The notes: generated from the letters alone by a model not told the origin. A DNA stretch of 64,000 nt from Cytobacillus citreus (GCF_018343665.1 NZ_JAGYPM010000002.1:950644-1014643), one strand, 5' to 3'. Counted from the stretch's first letter, positions 38,410 through 47,286 are shown. Numbers and translations: made by a program.

Positions 38410-39594
38410 GTGGTTTTTAAGAAAAAAATTACTTCTGTCCTAATGGCTTCAGCATTAGTTGCAGGACTATTGGCTGGTTGTGGAGTGAGTAAAGAAACAG
38501 GTTCAAAAGATGGAGACACAATAAAGATTGGTTTGAACTTAGAACTTTCAGGTGGAGTTGCCTCCTACGGGACAGGTATTGCTGATGGGGTCGCTCTAGC
38601 AATTGAGGAAATTAATAATAATGGTGGAGTAGATGGGAAAAAGTTAGAACCAATTAAAGTTGATAATAAATCAGATGCAGCTGAGGCGACAAACGCTGCA
38701 ATTAAATTGACGAGCCAAGATAAAGTAACAGCAATTATTGGTTCAGCTACAAGTGGTAATACAGTGGCACAAGCGCAAATTGCAAATGATACTAAGACAG
38801 TACTTATCTCTCCATCTGGAACAAGCCCAACTGTAACAGTAAAAGAGGATGGAACAGTAAATGAGTTCGTATTCCGTACTGCGTTTATTGACCCATTCCA
38901 AGGAACAGTTGCAGCTAACTTTGCTCTAAACGAACTTAAGGTAAAAAATGTAGCTATATATGCGGATAATGCAAGTGATTATGCAAAGGGTCTTGCTGCC
39001 TCATTTAAAGAAACTTTCGAAGCTGGAGGAGGAAAAATTGTAGCTAATGAATCCTATGTAGCAAAGGATACTGACTTCCGTTCGACATTAACTCTTATTA
39101 AATCAAAAAATCCAGAATATATTTTCATTCCTGGATACTATGAAGAAGTAGGTCTAATCGTTAAGCAAGCCAGAGAAATGGGAATCACAGTTCCTTTAAT
39201 GGGAGCTGACGGCTGGGATTCTCCGAAGCTAGTTGAATTAGCTGGTGCTGATGCTTTAAATAACACTTTCATTATTAACCACTATTCTTCTGAAGATCAA
39301 GATGCAACAATTCAAAAGTTTGTTAAAGCTTTTGGAGATAAGTATAACGGCAAATCACCAGATGCCTTTAACGCACTTGGCTATGACACAGTTTACCTTT
39401 TAGTAGATGCAATGAAACGTGCTGGAACTACATCTGATTCAGAAAAAATTAAAGATGCTCTTGCCGCTACTAAGGATTTATCTTTAATCACTGGTACAAT
39501 CACTGTTGATAAGAAACACCACTTAATTAAATCAGCAACAGTTTTAGAGTATGTTGATGGAAAACAAAAATTCAACACAAAAGTTAATCCTTAA
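38410..39594 (+). CDS. livK: branched-chain amino acid ABC transporter, substrate-binding lipoprotein
   Basis: A 394-residue type I binding protein with lipobox LAGC (Cys24). The two-lobed domain shows INNNGGVDGKKLEPI, IGSATSGNTVAQAQI and PLMGADGWDSPKL, typical of LivJ/LivK proteins. The start is GTG with GGGGG upstream. Substrate preference is inferred from the livHMGF genes that follow. A terminator and a triple repeat array separate it from them. Confidence 0.88.
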   Translation: MVFKKKITSVLMASALVAGLLAGCGVSKETGSKDGDTIKIGLNLELSGGVASYGTGIADGVALAIEEINNNGGVDGKKLEPIKVDNKSDAAEATNAAIKLTSQDKVTAIIGSATSGNTVAQAQIANDTKTVLISPSGTSPTVTVKEDGTVNEFVFRTAFIDPFQGTVAANFALNELKVKNVAIYADNASDYAKGLAASFKETFEAGGGKIVANESYVAKDTDFRSTLTLIKSKNPEYIFIPGYYEEVGLIVKQAREMGITVPLMGADGWDSPKLVELAGADALNNTFIINHYSSEDQDATIQKFVKAFGDKYNGKSPDAFNALGYDTVYLLVDAMKRAGTTSDSEKIKDALAATKDLSLITGTITVDKKHHLIKSATVLEYVDGKQKFNTKVNP

Positions 39595-39604
39595 GATTAA
39601 CCAA

Positions 39605-39640
39605 GGAAATGGGGGGATTATCCTATCCTCCCATTTTTCA
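39605..39640 (+). terminator. terminator after livK
   Basis: AAATGGGGGGA pairs with TCCTCCCATTT (one G-T), followed by TTC. It would set a higher level of livK mRNA than of livHMGF. Confidence 0.75.
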
Positions 39641-39671
39641 TTCTTAATGATACGAAATATCAGTTTTTATG

Positions 39672-39718
39672 TCGAAAAGTCAGCAAGCTCCAGCGCCAAG
39701 GCGCTTCCGCTTTTCTAA
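39672..39718 (+). repeat. family I repeat, copy C (internal deletion)
   Basis: AAGCTCCAGCGCC is joined directly to AAGGCGCTTCCGCTTTTCTA: the two P1 strands are fused with the whole interior lost. It abuts copy D. Confidence 0.8.
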
Positions 39719-39719
39719 A

Positions 39720-39842
39720 ATGTCTAGCTACGGCGCCTAGGGGCTCGAGGTCACAAGCCAATCCTCCCAGAAAGGTAAAGAACACCTTTCAGTGAGGCTC
39801 GTCTTGTGCTTGTCGCCCCTGAGCGAGGCGCTTCCGCTTTTC
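39720..39842 (+). repeat. family I repeat, copy D
   Basis: P2 is AGGGGC/GCCCCT, in place of the CCCCC/GGGGG of copy A; P3 is CACAAG/CTTGTG in place of CATAAG/CTTATG. P1 (GCGCCT/AGGCGC) and P5 (GAAAGGT/ACCTTTC) are kept. Confidence 0.88.
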
Positions 39843-40030
39843 TAATATGTCTAGCTACTGCGCCTAGGGGCTCGAGGTCATAAGCCAATCAGTCCAGAAG
39901 GTTAAAGAGCAACCTTCTAGCCAGCTTGTCTTATGCTTGTCGCCCCTGAGCACAAAGGAAAGCTTCTGCGAACAGACATCGCAGGAACAATTGTCCTTTG
40001 ATTGTTCCGAAGGCGCTTCCGCTTTTCTAT
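39843..40030 (+). repeat. family I repeat, copy E (with extra arm)
   Basis: P2 is AGGGGC/GCCCCT, P3 CATAAG/CTTATG, P5 GAAGGTT/AACCTTC. An extra arm near the 3' side holds CTGCGA/TCGCAG within AAAGGA/TCCTTT, as in copy B. It ends 17 bp before the livH start; the livH ribosome binding site follows immediately. Confidence 0.88.
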
Positions 40031-40046
40031 AAAGGAGTGAGAGTTC

Positions 40047-40922
40047 ATGGAATGGGTACAACAATTAATTAACGGTATTTCACTCGGCAGTATTTATGGG
40101 TTAATCGCATTAGGTTATACGATGGTTTATGGAATTATTAAATTAATTAACTTTGCTCATGGCGATGTTTTTATGATTGGTGCGTTTGTTGGCTTTTATG
40201 CTATTACAGGATGGGGATTAGGCTTTTTCCCGGCTTTATTACTGGCCATGACTGTCTGTGCCATATTAGGAGTTCTTATTGAGAGAATCGCTTATAAGCG
40301 TCTTCGTAATGCTACCCGAATTGCCGCTTTAATTACGGCAATCGGTGTTTCCCTTCTAATCGAATATGGAGTGATCTATGTTCGAGGTGCACAACCGGAA
40401 GCTTATCCGAATGTATTACCAAACAAATCCTTTGAATTTTTTGGTGCTCAAATCAGCAGCCAATCTCTATTAATTCTCTCCGTGTCCATTGTTCTAATGC
40501 TTATTTTGCAATTTATCGTTCATAAAACAAAAATTGGTAAGGCCATGCGTGCGGTATCTCATGATATGGACGCTGCTCGTTTGATGGGGATTAATGTAGA
40601 TAATACAATTTCAGCTACTTTTGCTATTGGTTCAGCTATGGCAGGGGCGGCAGGCGTAATATTTGGTGTTTATTATACGAAAATAGAACCTTTAATGGGG
40701 ATCATTCCAGGTTTAAAGGCTTTCGTAGCTGCCGTTTTAGGCGGAATAGGTATTATTCCAGGAGCAATGGTCGGTGGGCTTGTACTTGGAGTGGTAGAGA
40801 CAATAGTAAGTGCTTTAGGCTTTTCACTTTGGAGAGATGCAGCAGCATTCATCATTCTTATCCTAATTCTTCTATTTAGACCGTCGGGCATCTTCGGCAA
40901 AAATGCTAGAGAGAAAGTGTAG
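40047..40922 (+). CDS. livH: branched-chain amino acid ABC transporter permease LivH
   Basis: A 291-residue permease with about eight hydrophobic segments, the LYGLIALGYTMVYGIIKLIN-type N-terminus (here IYGLIALGYTMVYG) and NFAHGDVFMIGAF. The SHDMDAARLMGINVD loop contacts the ATPases. AAAGGAGTG precedes the ATG. It is the first gene of the livHMGF cluster. Confidence 0.92.
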   Translation: MEWVQQLINGISLGSIYGLIALGYTMVYGIIKLINFAHGDVFMIGAFVGFYAITGWGLGFFPALLLAMTVCAILGVLIERIAYKRLRNATRIAALITAIGVSLLIEYGVIYVRGAQPEAYPNVLPNKSFEFFGAQISSQSLLILSVSIVLMLILQFIVHKTKIGKAMRAVSHDMDAARLMGINVDNTISATFAIGSAMAGAAGVIFGVYYTKIEPLMGIIPGLKAFVAAVLGGIGIIPGAMVGGLVLGVVETIVSALGFSLWRDAAAFIILILILLFRPSGIFGKNAREKV

Positions 40923-40933
40923 GTGAACAGATT

Positions 40934-41872
40934 ATGAAAAAGGCAAAAGGATTTTGGCTATTTTTGATAGTATCAATTATTGTATATGGAACTGTTCAAT
41001 TTCTAATCAGTGCCGGAATCTTAAATTCATTTTATTCTAATACGCTTATCTTTATTGGCATAAACATCATTTTGGCAGTAAGTCTTCATTTAGTAATAGG
41101 TATTACTGGTCAATTTTCAATTGGGCATGCTGGATTTTTAGCAGTTGGGGCATATATTTCAGCCATTTTCACGATGAAATTACATCTTCCTTTTCCAGTG
41201 GCTATATTAGTCGGTGGGATTGTAGCTGCTTTAGCAGGACTCATAGTTGGGATCCCAAGTCTACGTTTAAAGGGTGATTATTTAGCGATTGCGACATTAG
41301 GCTTTGCTGAAATTATTCGGATTGTATTCCTAAATATTGATTATGTTGGTGGAGCTGCTGGAATGCAGGTTTCCCATCTAACAACCTGGACATATACGTT
41401 CGTATGTCTATTTATTACAATATTAGTTATTATGAACTTTACAAATTCCAGACACGGACGTGCATGTATATCTGTTCGGGAGAATGAAATTGCTGCGGAT
41501 GCTATGGGGATTAATACAACCTTTTATAAGGTTATCGCTTTCGCGTTAGGCTCCTTCTTTGCGGGGATTGCAGGCGGTTTGTATTCTCATAACTTTTATA
41601 TTATTCTGCCGACAAACTTCGGGTTCTTAAAGTCATTTGATATATTAATTTTTGTTGTTCTAGGAGGACTTGGCAGCTTATCAGGAGCAGTAATTTCAGC
41701 TATTCTATTAACTCTAGTTTCAACCTTCTTACAGGATTATCCAGAAACACGAATGATCTTGTATAGTCTTGTGCTAATTATTGTTATGTTATATCGCCCA
41801 CAAGGATTGATGGGAACGCGTGAAATTACTGATTTCTTTGGAAAATGGAAAAGTGCGAAAGGAGGTAATTAG
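40934..41872 (+). CDS. livM: branched-chain amino acid ABC transporter permease LivM
   Basis: A 312-residue permease of the LivM family, with GITGQFSIGHAGFLAVGAY near residue 55 and RENEIAADAMGINTT as the ATPase-coupling loop. It pairs with LivH. TAGGTG precedes the ATG, 11 bp after livH. Confidence 0.92.
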   Translation: MKKAKGFWLFLIVSIIVYGTVQFLISAGILNSFYSNTLIFIGINIILAVSLHLVIGITGQFSIGHAGFLAVGAYISAIFTMKLHLPFPVAILVGGIVAALAGLIVGIPSLRLKGDYLAIATLGFAEIIRIVFLNIDYVGGAAGMQVSHLTTWTYTFVCLFITILVIMNFTNSRHGRACISVRENEIAADAMGINTTFYKVIAFALGSFFAGIAGGLYSHNFYIILPTNFGFLKSFDILIFVVLGGLGSLSGAVISAILLTLVSTFLQDYPETRMILYSLVLIIVMLYRPQGLMGTREITDFFGKWKSAKGGN

Positions 41873-41873
41873 T

Positions 41874-42662
41874 ATGGGGAAAACGCCTTTACTTCAAGTT
41901 CAAGCTGCTGGCATTCAGTTCGGTGGACTAAAAGCTGTTTCCGGTTTTAGTATGGAAATTCACCAAGGCGAGCTTGTTGGGCTAATCGGGCCGAACGGTG
42001 CCGGAAAAACAACTAGTTTTAACTTATTAACCGGCGTCTATGTACCTACAGAAGGCGAAATTTTACTAGAAGGAAAGCGTCTTAATGGGCTGCCTCCATA
42101 CAAAGTTACACGTCTGGGAATTAGTCGTACGTTTCAGAATATAAGGCTTTTCAATGAGTTGTCTGTGTTAGACAATGTTAAGGTAGCTTATCATTCATTA
42201 GCAAAGCATTCCATTATTAGCTCAATCCTACGCCTCCCTTCTCACTTTTCTGGAGAAAAAGAGATGGAGGAAAAATCATTAGAGTTCCTAAAGATCTTTC
42301 AATTAGATAAATTTAAAGATGAAAAAGCGAAAAATTTGCCCTATGGACAACAGCGACGGTTAGAAATTGCAAGAGCATTAGCAGCAGGGCCGAAACTTTT
42401 ATTACTGGATGAACCAGCAGCTGGGATGAATCCCCAGGAAACGCATGATCTAATGGAGTTAATTGCCTTTATAAGAAAACAATTTAATTTAACGATTCTA
42501 TTAATTGAGCATGATATGAATTTGGTAATGGGCATTTGTGAAAGGATTTATGTGTTAGATCATGGCCAGCTTATTGCCAAAGGTACACCAGAAGAAATTC
42601 GTAATCACCCAAAAGTCATCGAGGCTTACCTAGGAGAGGAGGTTACTATCGACCATGCTTAA
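41874..42662 (+). CDS. livG: branched-chain amino acid ABC transporter ATP-binding protein LivG
   Basis: A 262-residue ATPase with Walker A GPNGAGKTT near residue 43, the LivG-type FQNIRLFNELSVLDNV segment, signature LPYGQQRR (in place of LSGGQ) and Walker B LLLDEPAAGMNP. The ATG at 41874 follows AAAGGAGG; the frame extends into livM but that is not used. Its end overlaps livF by eight bases. Confidence 0.92.
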   Translation: MGKTPLLQVQAAGIQFGGLKAVSGFSMEIHQGELVGLIGPNGAGKTTSFNLLTGVYVPTEGEILLEGKRLNGLPPYKVTRLGISRTFQNIRLFNELSVLDNVKVAYHSLAKHSIISSILRLPSHFSGEKEMEEKSLEFLKIFQLDKFKDEKAKNLPYGQQRRLEIARALAAGPKLLLLDEPAAGMNPQETHDLMELIAFIRKQFNLTILLIEHDMNLVMGICERIYVLDHGQLIAKGTPEEIRNHPKVIEAYLGEEVTIDHA

Positions 42663-43362
42663 AGTAGATCAAATTGATGTTTTCTATGGGAATATACAAG
42701 CACTTAAAGGTGTTTCGCTGGAAGTAAATGAAGGCGAAATTGTTACATTAATTGGAGCGAATGGAGCAGGGAAAAGTACTCTTTTGAAAACATTATCAGG
42801 ACTTCTTAAACCCAAAAATGGATCTATCCAATATTTAGGTGATTCAATAGGAGGAAAACCAGCACAAGCGATTGTAAAAGCGGGGATATCCCAGGTACCA
42901 GAGGGGCGTCGCGTGTTTGCGAACATGACAGTTGAGGAAAACCTAGAACTGGGAGCGTTTTTAAGGAAGGATTCAAAAGAGATCCACAAAGATATCCAAA
43001 AGGTTTATGAGACTTTTCCGCGTTTGCTTGAGCGAAGAAAACAGCTGTCAGGGACATTATCAGGTGGAGAACAGCAAATGTTAGCGATGGGGAGAGCAAT
43101 CATGGCAAGACCTAAGCTCCTTTTACTAGATGAGCCTTCCATGGGGCTAGCTCCACTTATGGTTAAAACCATCTTCCAAATTATTGAGGATATTAGCCGC
43201 AACGGGACAACTATTCTTTTGGTGGAACAAAATGCACATATGGCTTTATCGATTGCCAATCGAGCTTATGTTATTGAAACAGGACGTGTAACTGTTTCTG
43301 GTACAGCAGCAGAGCTGCAAGCAAGTGAAGATATAAAAAAAGCATATCTTGGCGGTCATTAA
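42655..43362 (+). CDS. livF: branched-chain amino acid ABC transporter ATP-binding protein LivF
   Basis: A 235-residue ATPase with Walker A GANGAGKST near residue 36, VPEGRRVFANMTVEENL, signature LSGGEQQM and Walker B LLLDEPSMGLAP. It works with LivG. GAGGAGG within livG lies upstream of the ATG. It is the last gene of the operon. Confidence 0.93.
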   Translation: MLKVDQIDVFYGNIQALKGVSLEVNEGEIVTLIGANGAGKSTLLKTLSGLLKPKNGSIQYLGDSIGGKPAQAIVKAGISQVPEGRRVFANMTVEENLELGAFLRKDSKEIHKDIQKVYETFPRLLERRKQLSGTLSGGEQQMLAMGRAIMARPKLLLLDEPSMGLAPLMVKTIFQIIEDISRNGTTILLVEQNAHMALSIANRAYVIETGRVTVSGTAAELQASEDIKKAYLGGH

Positions 43363-43371
43363 TAAAAATAA

Positions 43372-43452
43372 TAAAAGCTGACTCAGATTGTTTCAGATCC
43401 TGCACAACATATTAAATGGCAGGGTTTTAAACTAATACAGTCAGCTTTTATA
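43372..43452 (+). terminator. terminator after livF with an unusually long apical region
   Basis: TAAAAGCTGACT pairs perfectly with AGTCAGCTTTTA over a 57-nt interior that contains its own CCTGC/GCAGG hairpin. TATTTC follows. It may also serve lytH on the - strand. Confidence 0.65.
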
Positions 43453-43525
43453 TTTCTTCAAATTTCCTGTTTTTATGGTATTAGGACAGTCTAAATTACC
43501 GATGATTCAGCATGCTGAAATGAGC

Positions 43526-44512
43526 TCACTTCTTTTTATTCCGCTCCTGTCTCTCCCATAATTTTAGATGAGGGTATGGATCAAAAGACCATTCCGTATA
43601 GCCATTGTCTTTATATATTCCATAATGGAGATGTGGTGGAAACTTTCCAGAAGTTCCAGGTGGTCCATAACCAGAACTGCCAACTCCGCCTATAAGCATT
43701 CCGGGCTCAACAATTTGACCAAGCTTTAAATCTTTGGCGAAACCGCTTAAATGTGCGAAATAATGATAATTATTATTTATATCTCGAATTCCAATCCGCC
43801 AGCCGCCAAATCGATTCCAACCCTTCATTTCCACGATTCCATATGCAGTTGCACGTACTGGTACGCCGTAGCCTGCAAAAATATCCGTTCCTTCATGACT
43901 TCTTCTTCCACCCCAGCCACGGGCAGCACCCCATGTGTTTCTGTAACTGTAATGACTTCTTACAGGTAATGGAAAAGCATGATCGTCTAAATCTATTCGT
44001 TCAAAATGCTTATAAAGCCTTGCTTTACCAATTATGATGCCTACAGTTTTGTCACGTTTATAATAATCCCACAATCCTATTTTAATATTATCGTGATTCG
44101 TTCCATATGATTGAAGATAATGGGCAAAAGTGTAAAGAATATCAACATCATTTTTTAAACTTGCTTTCTTATCTCCATCCCCATCTAGCCCAATACCATT
44201 AAAAAATTGAATGGATAATTGATTTTCGTCGGTCGTGTCAGGGTTTAATATTCCAGCCCATATTTCTGGCCTTATATATATGCCTGTAATCCCTTCGGCT
44301 TTCGGAAGGTCTCTTCTTGCTTGCCGGACATTTCGCTCATATTGGTCAATCCCTGCAAGATAATACCAGGGGATATTCGTTATAGACTCAATCTGTTTAT
44401 ATAAATTCATTCTTTCAGCGTATATATCAGGCTTCTTTTCTTGAGCATAACCGTTCGATTGAGGTAATAAGGTAAGAAGCAATGTAAAAATAATAATCTG
44501 AATGAGCCTCAC
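43526..44512 (-). CDS. lytH: sporulation-associated M23-family endopeptidase
   Basis: A 328-residue protein with an N-terminal signal peptide, an N-terminal domain of about 170 residues, then an M23 (LytM) peptidase domain: SHEGTDIF (zinc His and Asp) and HLHYG near residue 293. Synteny with lipA identifies it as LytH (YunA), a mother-cell enzyme that trims peptide side chains in spore cortex. The start is GTG with GGGAGG 6 bases upstream. It is divergent from lipA. Confidence 0.88.
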   Translation of the reverse strand: MRLIQIIIFTLLLTLLPQSNGYAQEKKPDIYAERMNLYKQIESITNIPWYYLAGIDQYERNVRQARRDLPKAEGITGIYIRPEIWAGILNPDTTDENQLSIQFFNGIGLDGDGDKKASLKNDVDILYTFAHYLQSYGTNHDNIKIGLWDYYKRDKTVGIIIGKARLYKHFERIDLDDHAFPLPVRSHYSYRNTWGAARGWGGRRSHEGTDIFAGYGVPVRATAYGIVEMKGWNRFGGWRIGIRDINNNYHYFAHLSGFAKDLKLGQIVEPGMLIGGVGSSGYGPPGTSGKFPPHLHYGIYKDNGYTEWSFDPYPHLKLWERQERNKKK

Positions 44513-44667
44513 AATAATCCTCCCTTACTATTTTAAGCTCCACTGTGTGCCTATTTAGTTTGTGAAATTTGTAAAATTTAATCTATATCAATTAATGGTA
44601 ATCGCGTGCATCTATGGCTTGTCCTTGCTTTTATCATATGTTAAAGTTGCATCATACGAATGAATTA

Positions 44668-44718
44668 TTAGGTTCGCTAGTTGGAAAGGACTTGCCGAAC
44701 TCCAAGTTTTTCTAATAA
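44668..44718 (+). repeat. family IV short hairpin repeat
   Basis: GGTTCGC...GACTTGCCGAACTCC followed by AAGTTTTTCTAATA; it lies right before lipA, and its end overlaps the ribosome binding region. Confidence 0.45.
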
Positions 44719-44730
44719 GGAGTAGATACA

Positions 44731-45648
44731 ATGAGTACCAAAGAAGAATATATACGTAAGCCAGAATGGCTGAAAATAAAACTGAACACAAATGAAAATT
44801 ATACCGGTTTGAAAAAAATGATGAGGGAAAATAGCCTCCATACTGTATGTGAGGAAGCGAAATGCCCAAATATCCATGAATGCTGGGCAGTAAGAAGAAC
44901 AGCTACATTCATGATTCTTGGTGATACATGTACAAGAGCGTGTCGATTCTGTGCAGTCAAAACAGGATTGCCAACTGAATTGGACATGCAAGAGCCGGAA
45001 AGAGTGGCAGATTCTGTTGTGCTAATGAATTTAAAGCATGTCGTTGTTACAGCAGTAGCACGGGATGATTTAAAGGATGGCGGTGCAGGGGTTTTTGCTG
45101 AAACTGTTAGAGCGATACGCAGAAAAAATCCCTTCACAAGCATTGAGGTTCTCCCATCAGATATGGGTGGAGTATATGAAAATTTAAAAACACTTATGGA
45201 TGCACGTCCAGATATTTTAAACCATAATATCGAAACAGTTGAGCGTCTGACTCCAAGAGTAAGAGCACGTGCAAAATATGATCGTTCTTTAGAATTTTTG
45301 CGTCGGGCGAAAGAGATGCAGCCAGATATTCCGACAAAATCAAGCTTAATGATAGGACTAGGGGAAACGAAAGAAGAAATTATTGCTACAATGGATGCTT
45401 TAAGAGCAAACAATGTTGATATTATGACAATTGGCCAATACTTACAGCCTTCGAAAAAACATTTAAAGGTCTTAAAATATTATACTCCAGAGGAATTCCA
45501 GGAACTTAAGGAAATTGCTTTAAGCAAAGGCTTCAGCCATTGTGAAGCAGGACCTCTTGTCCGTTCTTCCTATCATGCAGATGAGCAAGTAAATGCTGCA
45601 ACTAAGCGAAAGCAAGAAATGGGAGAGCAGGAATTAAGAAAAGCATAA
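44731..45648 (+). CDS. lipA: lipoyl synthase
   Basis: A 305-residue radical SAM enzyme. The auxiliary cluster ligands are Cys40, Cys45 and Cys51 ([12 protein letters not shown]); the radical SAM ligands are Cys67, Cys71 and Cys74 (CTRACRFC). The C-terminal RSSYHAD motif binds the auxiliary cluster. It inserts two sulfurs into octanoyl groups on GcvH and other carriers. AAGGAG precedes the ATG. Confidence 0.96.
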   Translation: MSTKEEYIRKPEWLKIKLNTNENYTGLKKMMRENSLHTVCEEAKCPNIHECWAVRRTATFMILGDTCTRACRFCAVKTGLPTELDMQEPERVADSVVLMNLKHVVVTAVARDDLKDGGAGVFAETVRAIRRKNPFTSIEVLPSDMGGVYENLKTLMDARPDILNHNIETVERLTPRVRARAKYDRSLEFLRRAKEMQPDIPTKSSLMIGLGETKEEIIATMDALRANNVDIMTIGQYLQPSKKHLKVLKYYTPEEFQELKEIALSKGFSHCEAGPLVRSSYHADEQVNAATKRKQEMGEQELRKA

Positions 45649-45702
45649 TGATTGAATTGCAATAGCACCAAGACATTTCTCAAATTCAAGAAAAGATGAC
45701 GA

Positions 45703-45740
45703 AAAGAGTTCAGCAATAAATTAGCTGAACTCTTTTTTCT
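45703..45740 (+). terminator. terminator between lipA and yutC
   Basis: AAAGAGTTCAGC pairs with GCTGAACTCTTT around AATAAATTA, followed by T residues. It is symmetrical enough to serve both strands. Confidence 0.85.
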
Positions 45741-45765
45741 TATGGCAATATGGTAATAATCCATG

Positions 45766-46419
45766 TTATTTTAAGTTTCGATTATCATTCTTATATTTTT
45801 CTCCAATGATTTCGCCATTTTCGTTTTCGCCGCTGCTCATTTTATTACCTTGAGGAGATTTGAGCATTTCTTTAATGACTTTGTCAATGCCATTATTTGC
45901 ATTTGGGTTGTTAGAGGCGAGAGTGGCAAAATTTTCAACATTTTTTCTTAATGCTGTATTATCACTAACATAAACATGGTAAAATCTAGGGACAAAGGAC
46001 ATGGCCATTTTCTTCACCTGATCTGCGGTTTCATTTCGATTTTGGGAGTCAGTATCATAAATAATCAGTACTTCCTCATCTGTAACGAGTGTTGAAACAT
46101 CATCAACATTCGGAATATCGGTGCAATTTTGTGAAATGATATCGGCTAATTGTTCTCTATCCATAGATGCATACTTGTTATTAGAAACATTTTCGCCCAT
46201 TACATTGCTTCTTTGATGACGAACATAGCCGAAATCAGCACTTTTATTCGTTTGCCCATTGTCACGATTATATAGCTCAGAACGCTGGTTATTGACATTT
46301 ATAGTATTGCCGCTGCTATCATATATTCCGTCTCCAGCCATTTCCTTGTTTTGACAGGCAGTTAACGCCGTAAGTCCGCATAACCCTATGATGATTAGTG
46401 ATTGTTTTATTTGAAACAC
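45766..46419 (-). CDS. yutC: YhcN/YlaJ family sporulation lipoprotein
   Basis: A lipoprotein of about 215 residues with lipobox LTAC, followed by a low-complexity Asn-rich stretch and a YhcN/YlaJ domain (VTDEEVLIIYDTD and SFVPRFYHVYVSDN). Family members are found in spores. The start is unusual: GTG at 46419 directly abuts GGAGG, leaving no spacer, while GGAGG stands 8 bases before an ATA at 46410 that would give the more normal signal peptide MKQSLIIIGLCGLTALTAC. No ATG or TTG fits. Confidence 0.85.
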   Translation of the reverse strand: MFQIKQSLIIIGLCGLTALTACQNKEMAGDGIYDSSGNTINVNNQRSELYNRDNGQTNKSADFGYVRHQRSNVMGENVSNNKYASMDREQLADIISQNCTDIPNVDDVSTLVTDEEVLIIYDTDSQNRNETADQVKKMAMSFVPRFYHVYVSDNTALRKNVENFATLASNNPNANNGIDKVIKEMLKSPQGNKMSSGENENGEIIGEKYKNDNRNLK

Positions 46420-46533
46420 CTCCTCATGTATAGAATAACCATGCAGATTGTTTTTTCTCTTAGAAATTGATGGAGTATCAGCTATAATTTATAATAGGAA
46501 GAATATACTCGTTTTTAACTTGAGGTGATGAAT

Positions 46534-46809
46534 ATGATTTGGATAAATAATGTTGGCTATGAAGTGATAGAAGATCAGCGAAATGGGTTTAATGAAGAAG
46601 CCTTTCGAGCAAGATATAGTGATATATTGACCAGATATGATTATATAGTAGGGGATTGGGGGTACGGGCAGCTTCGTTTGCGCGGCTTCTTTGATGATCA
46701 AAATCAAAAGGCGACCTTTGATACGAAAATAAGTACATTAACTGAATATTTATATGAATTTTGTAATTTTGGCTGTGCTTATTTTGTCGTAAAAAAAGTG
46801 GATAAGTAA
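46534..46809 (+). CDS. yutD: YutD family protein
   Basis: A 91-residue protein with the conserved RYSDILTRYDYIVGDWGYGQ and LRLRGFFDD segments and a CNFGCAYFVVKK tail containing CxxxC. This is the YutD family (DUF1027), of unknown function. The ATG at 46534 is chosen with GAGGTG upstream. It is divergent from yutC. Confidence 0.88.
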   Translation: MIWINNVGYEVIEDQRNGFNEEAFRARYSDILTRYDYIVGDWGYGQLRLRGFFDDQNQKATFDTKISTLTEYLYEFCNFGCAYFVVKKVDK

Positions 46810-46813
46810 TGGT

Positions 46814-46853
46814 GAAAAGGCAATCAGTCATTAACCGATTGCCTTTTTTAAAA
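46814..46853 (+). terminator. terminator after yutD
   Basis: AAAGGCAATC pairs with GATTGCCTTT, followed by TTT. Confidence 0.85.
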
Positions 46854-46869
46854 ATAAAGTACGGCTTTT

Positions 46870-47007
46870 TGCAATTTGAGAAATGTCTAGCTCCAGCACC
46901 TACCCCCTCGAGGTCACAAGCCAATCCTCCCAGAAAGGTAAAGAACACCTTTCTGAAAGGCTCGTCTTGTGCTTGTCGGGGGTGATCGAGGTGCTTCCGC
47001 TTTTCTA
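46870..47007 (+). repeat. family I repeat, copy F
   Basis: P1 is AGCACCT/AGGTGCT, where other copies have AGCGCCT/AGGCGCT: both partners changed. P3 is CACAAG/CTTGTG, P5 GAAAGGT/ACCTTTC. P4 is weakened (CCTCCC against GAAAGG). The 3' CTA is the stop codon of the reversed gene that follows. Confidence 0.88.
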
Positions 47008-47256
47008 ATCATCGTGGGGAGGATGGGCTCCTTCCATTTGACGAGGGAGACCTTCGTGTAAGGTTTTATTTTCATAATTAAAGGCGCTATGCTTGCGCTG
47101 CCCCTCAAGCCATGGGGTACTTTTATTTTCAACTGGTTTATCCTTATTGAACCGTGAACCGTAAGCTCCCTCTGGCAATTCTTCAGCTGTAAGATAATTC
47201 CTTTGAGATTCTACGTTTAAAAAATCACTGAATTCTCTTTGGTCTTTATCATTCAA
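47005..47256 (-). CDS. small acidic cytosolic protein, conserved type
   Basis: An 83-residue protein starting NDKDQREFSDFLNVESQRNY and containing ELPEGAYGSRFNKDKPVENK and NYENKTLHEGLP. I recall similar short Bacillus proteins annotated as cytosolic protein; the function is unknown. The start is taken as TTG at 47256, with GAGGTG 6 bases upstream, rather than GTG at 47265. Its stop codon is the terminal CTA of repeat copy F, so its C-terminus may have been set by that element. Confidence 0.7.
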   Translation of the reverse strand: MNDKDQREFSDFLNVESQRNYLTAEELPEGAYGSRFNKDKPVENKSTPWLEGQRKHSAFNYENKTLHEGLPRQMEGAHPPHDD

Positions 47257-47286
47257 GACGATCACCTCTCATATTAATCGGTACGA

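Noticed and set aside
44799-45413. 204-codon open frame on - inside lipA
   Set aside because: Antisense of a clear lipoyl synthase with all six cluster cysteines; the reverse frame shows no family features.
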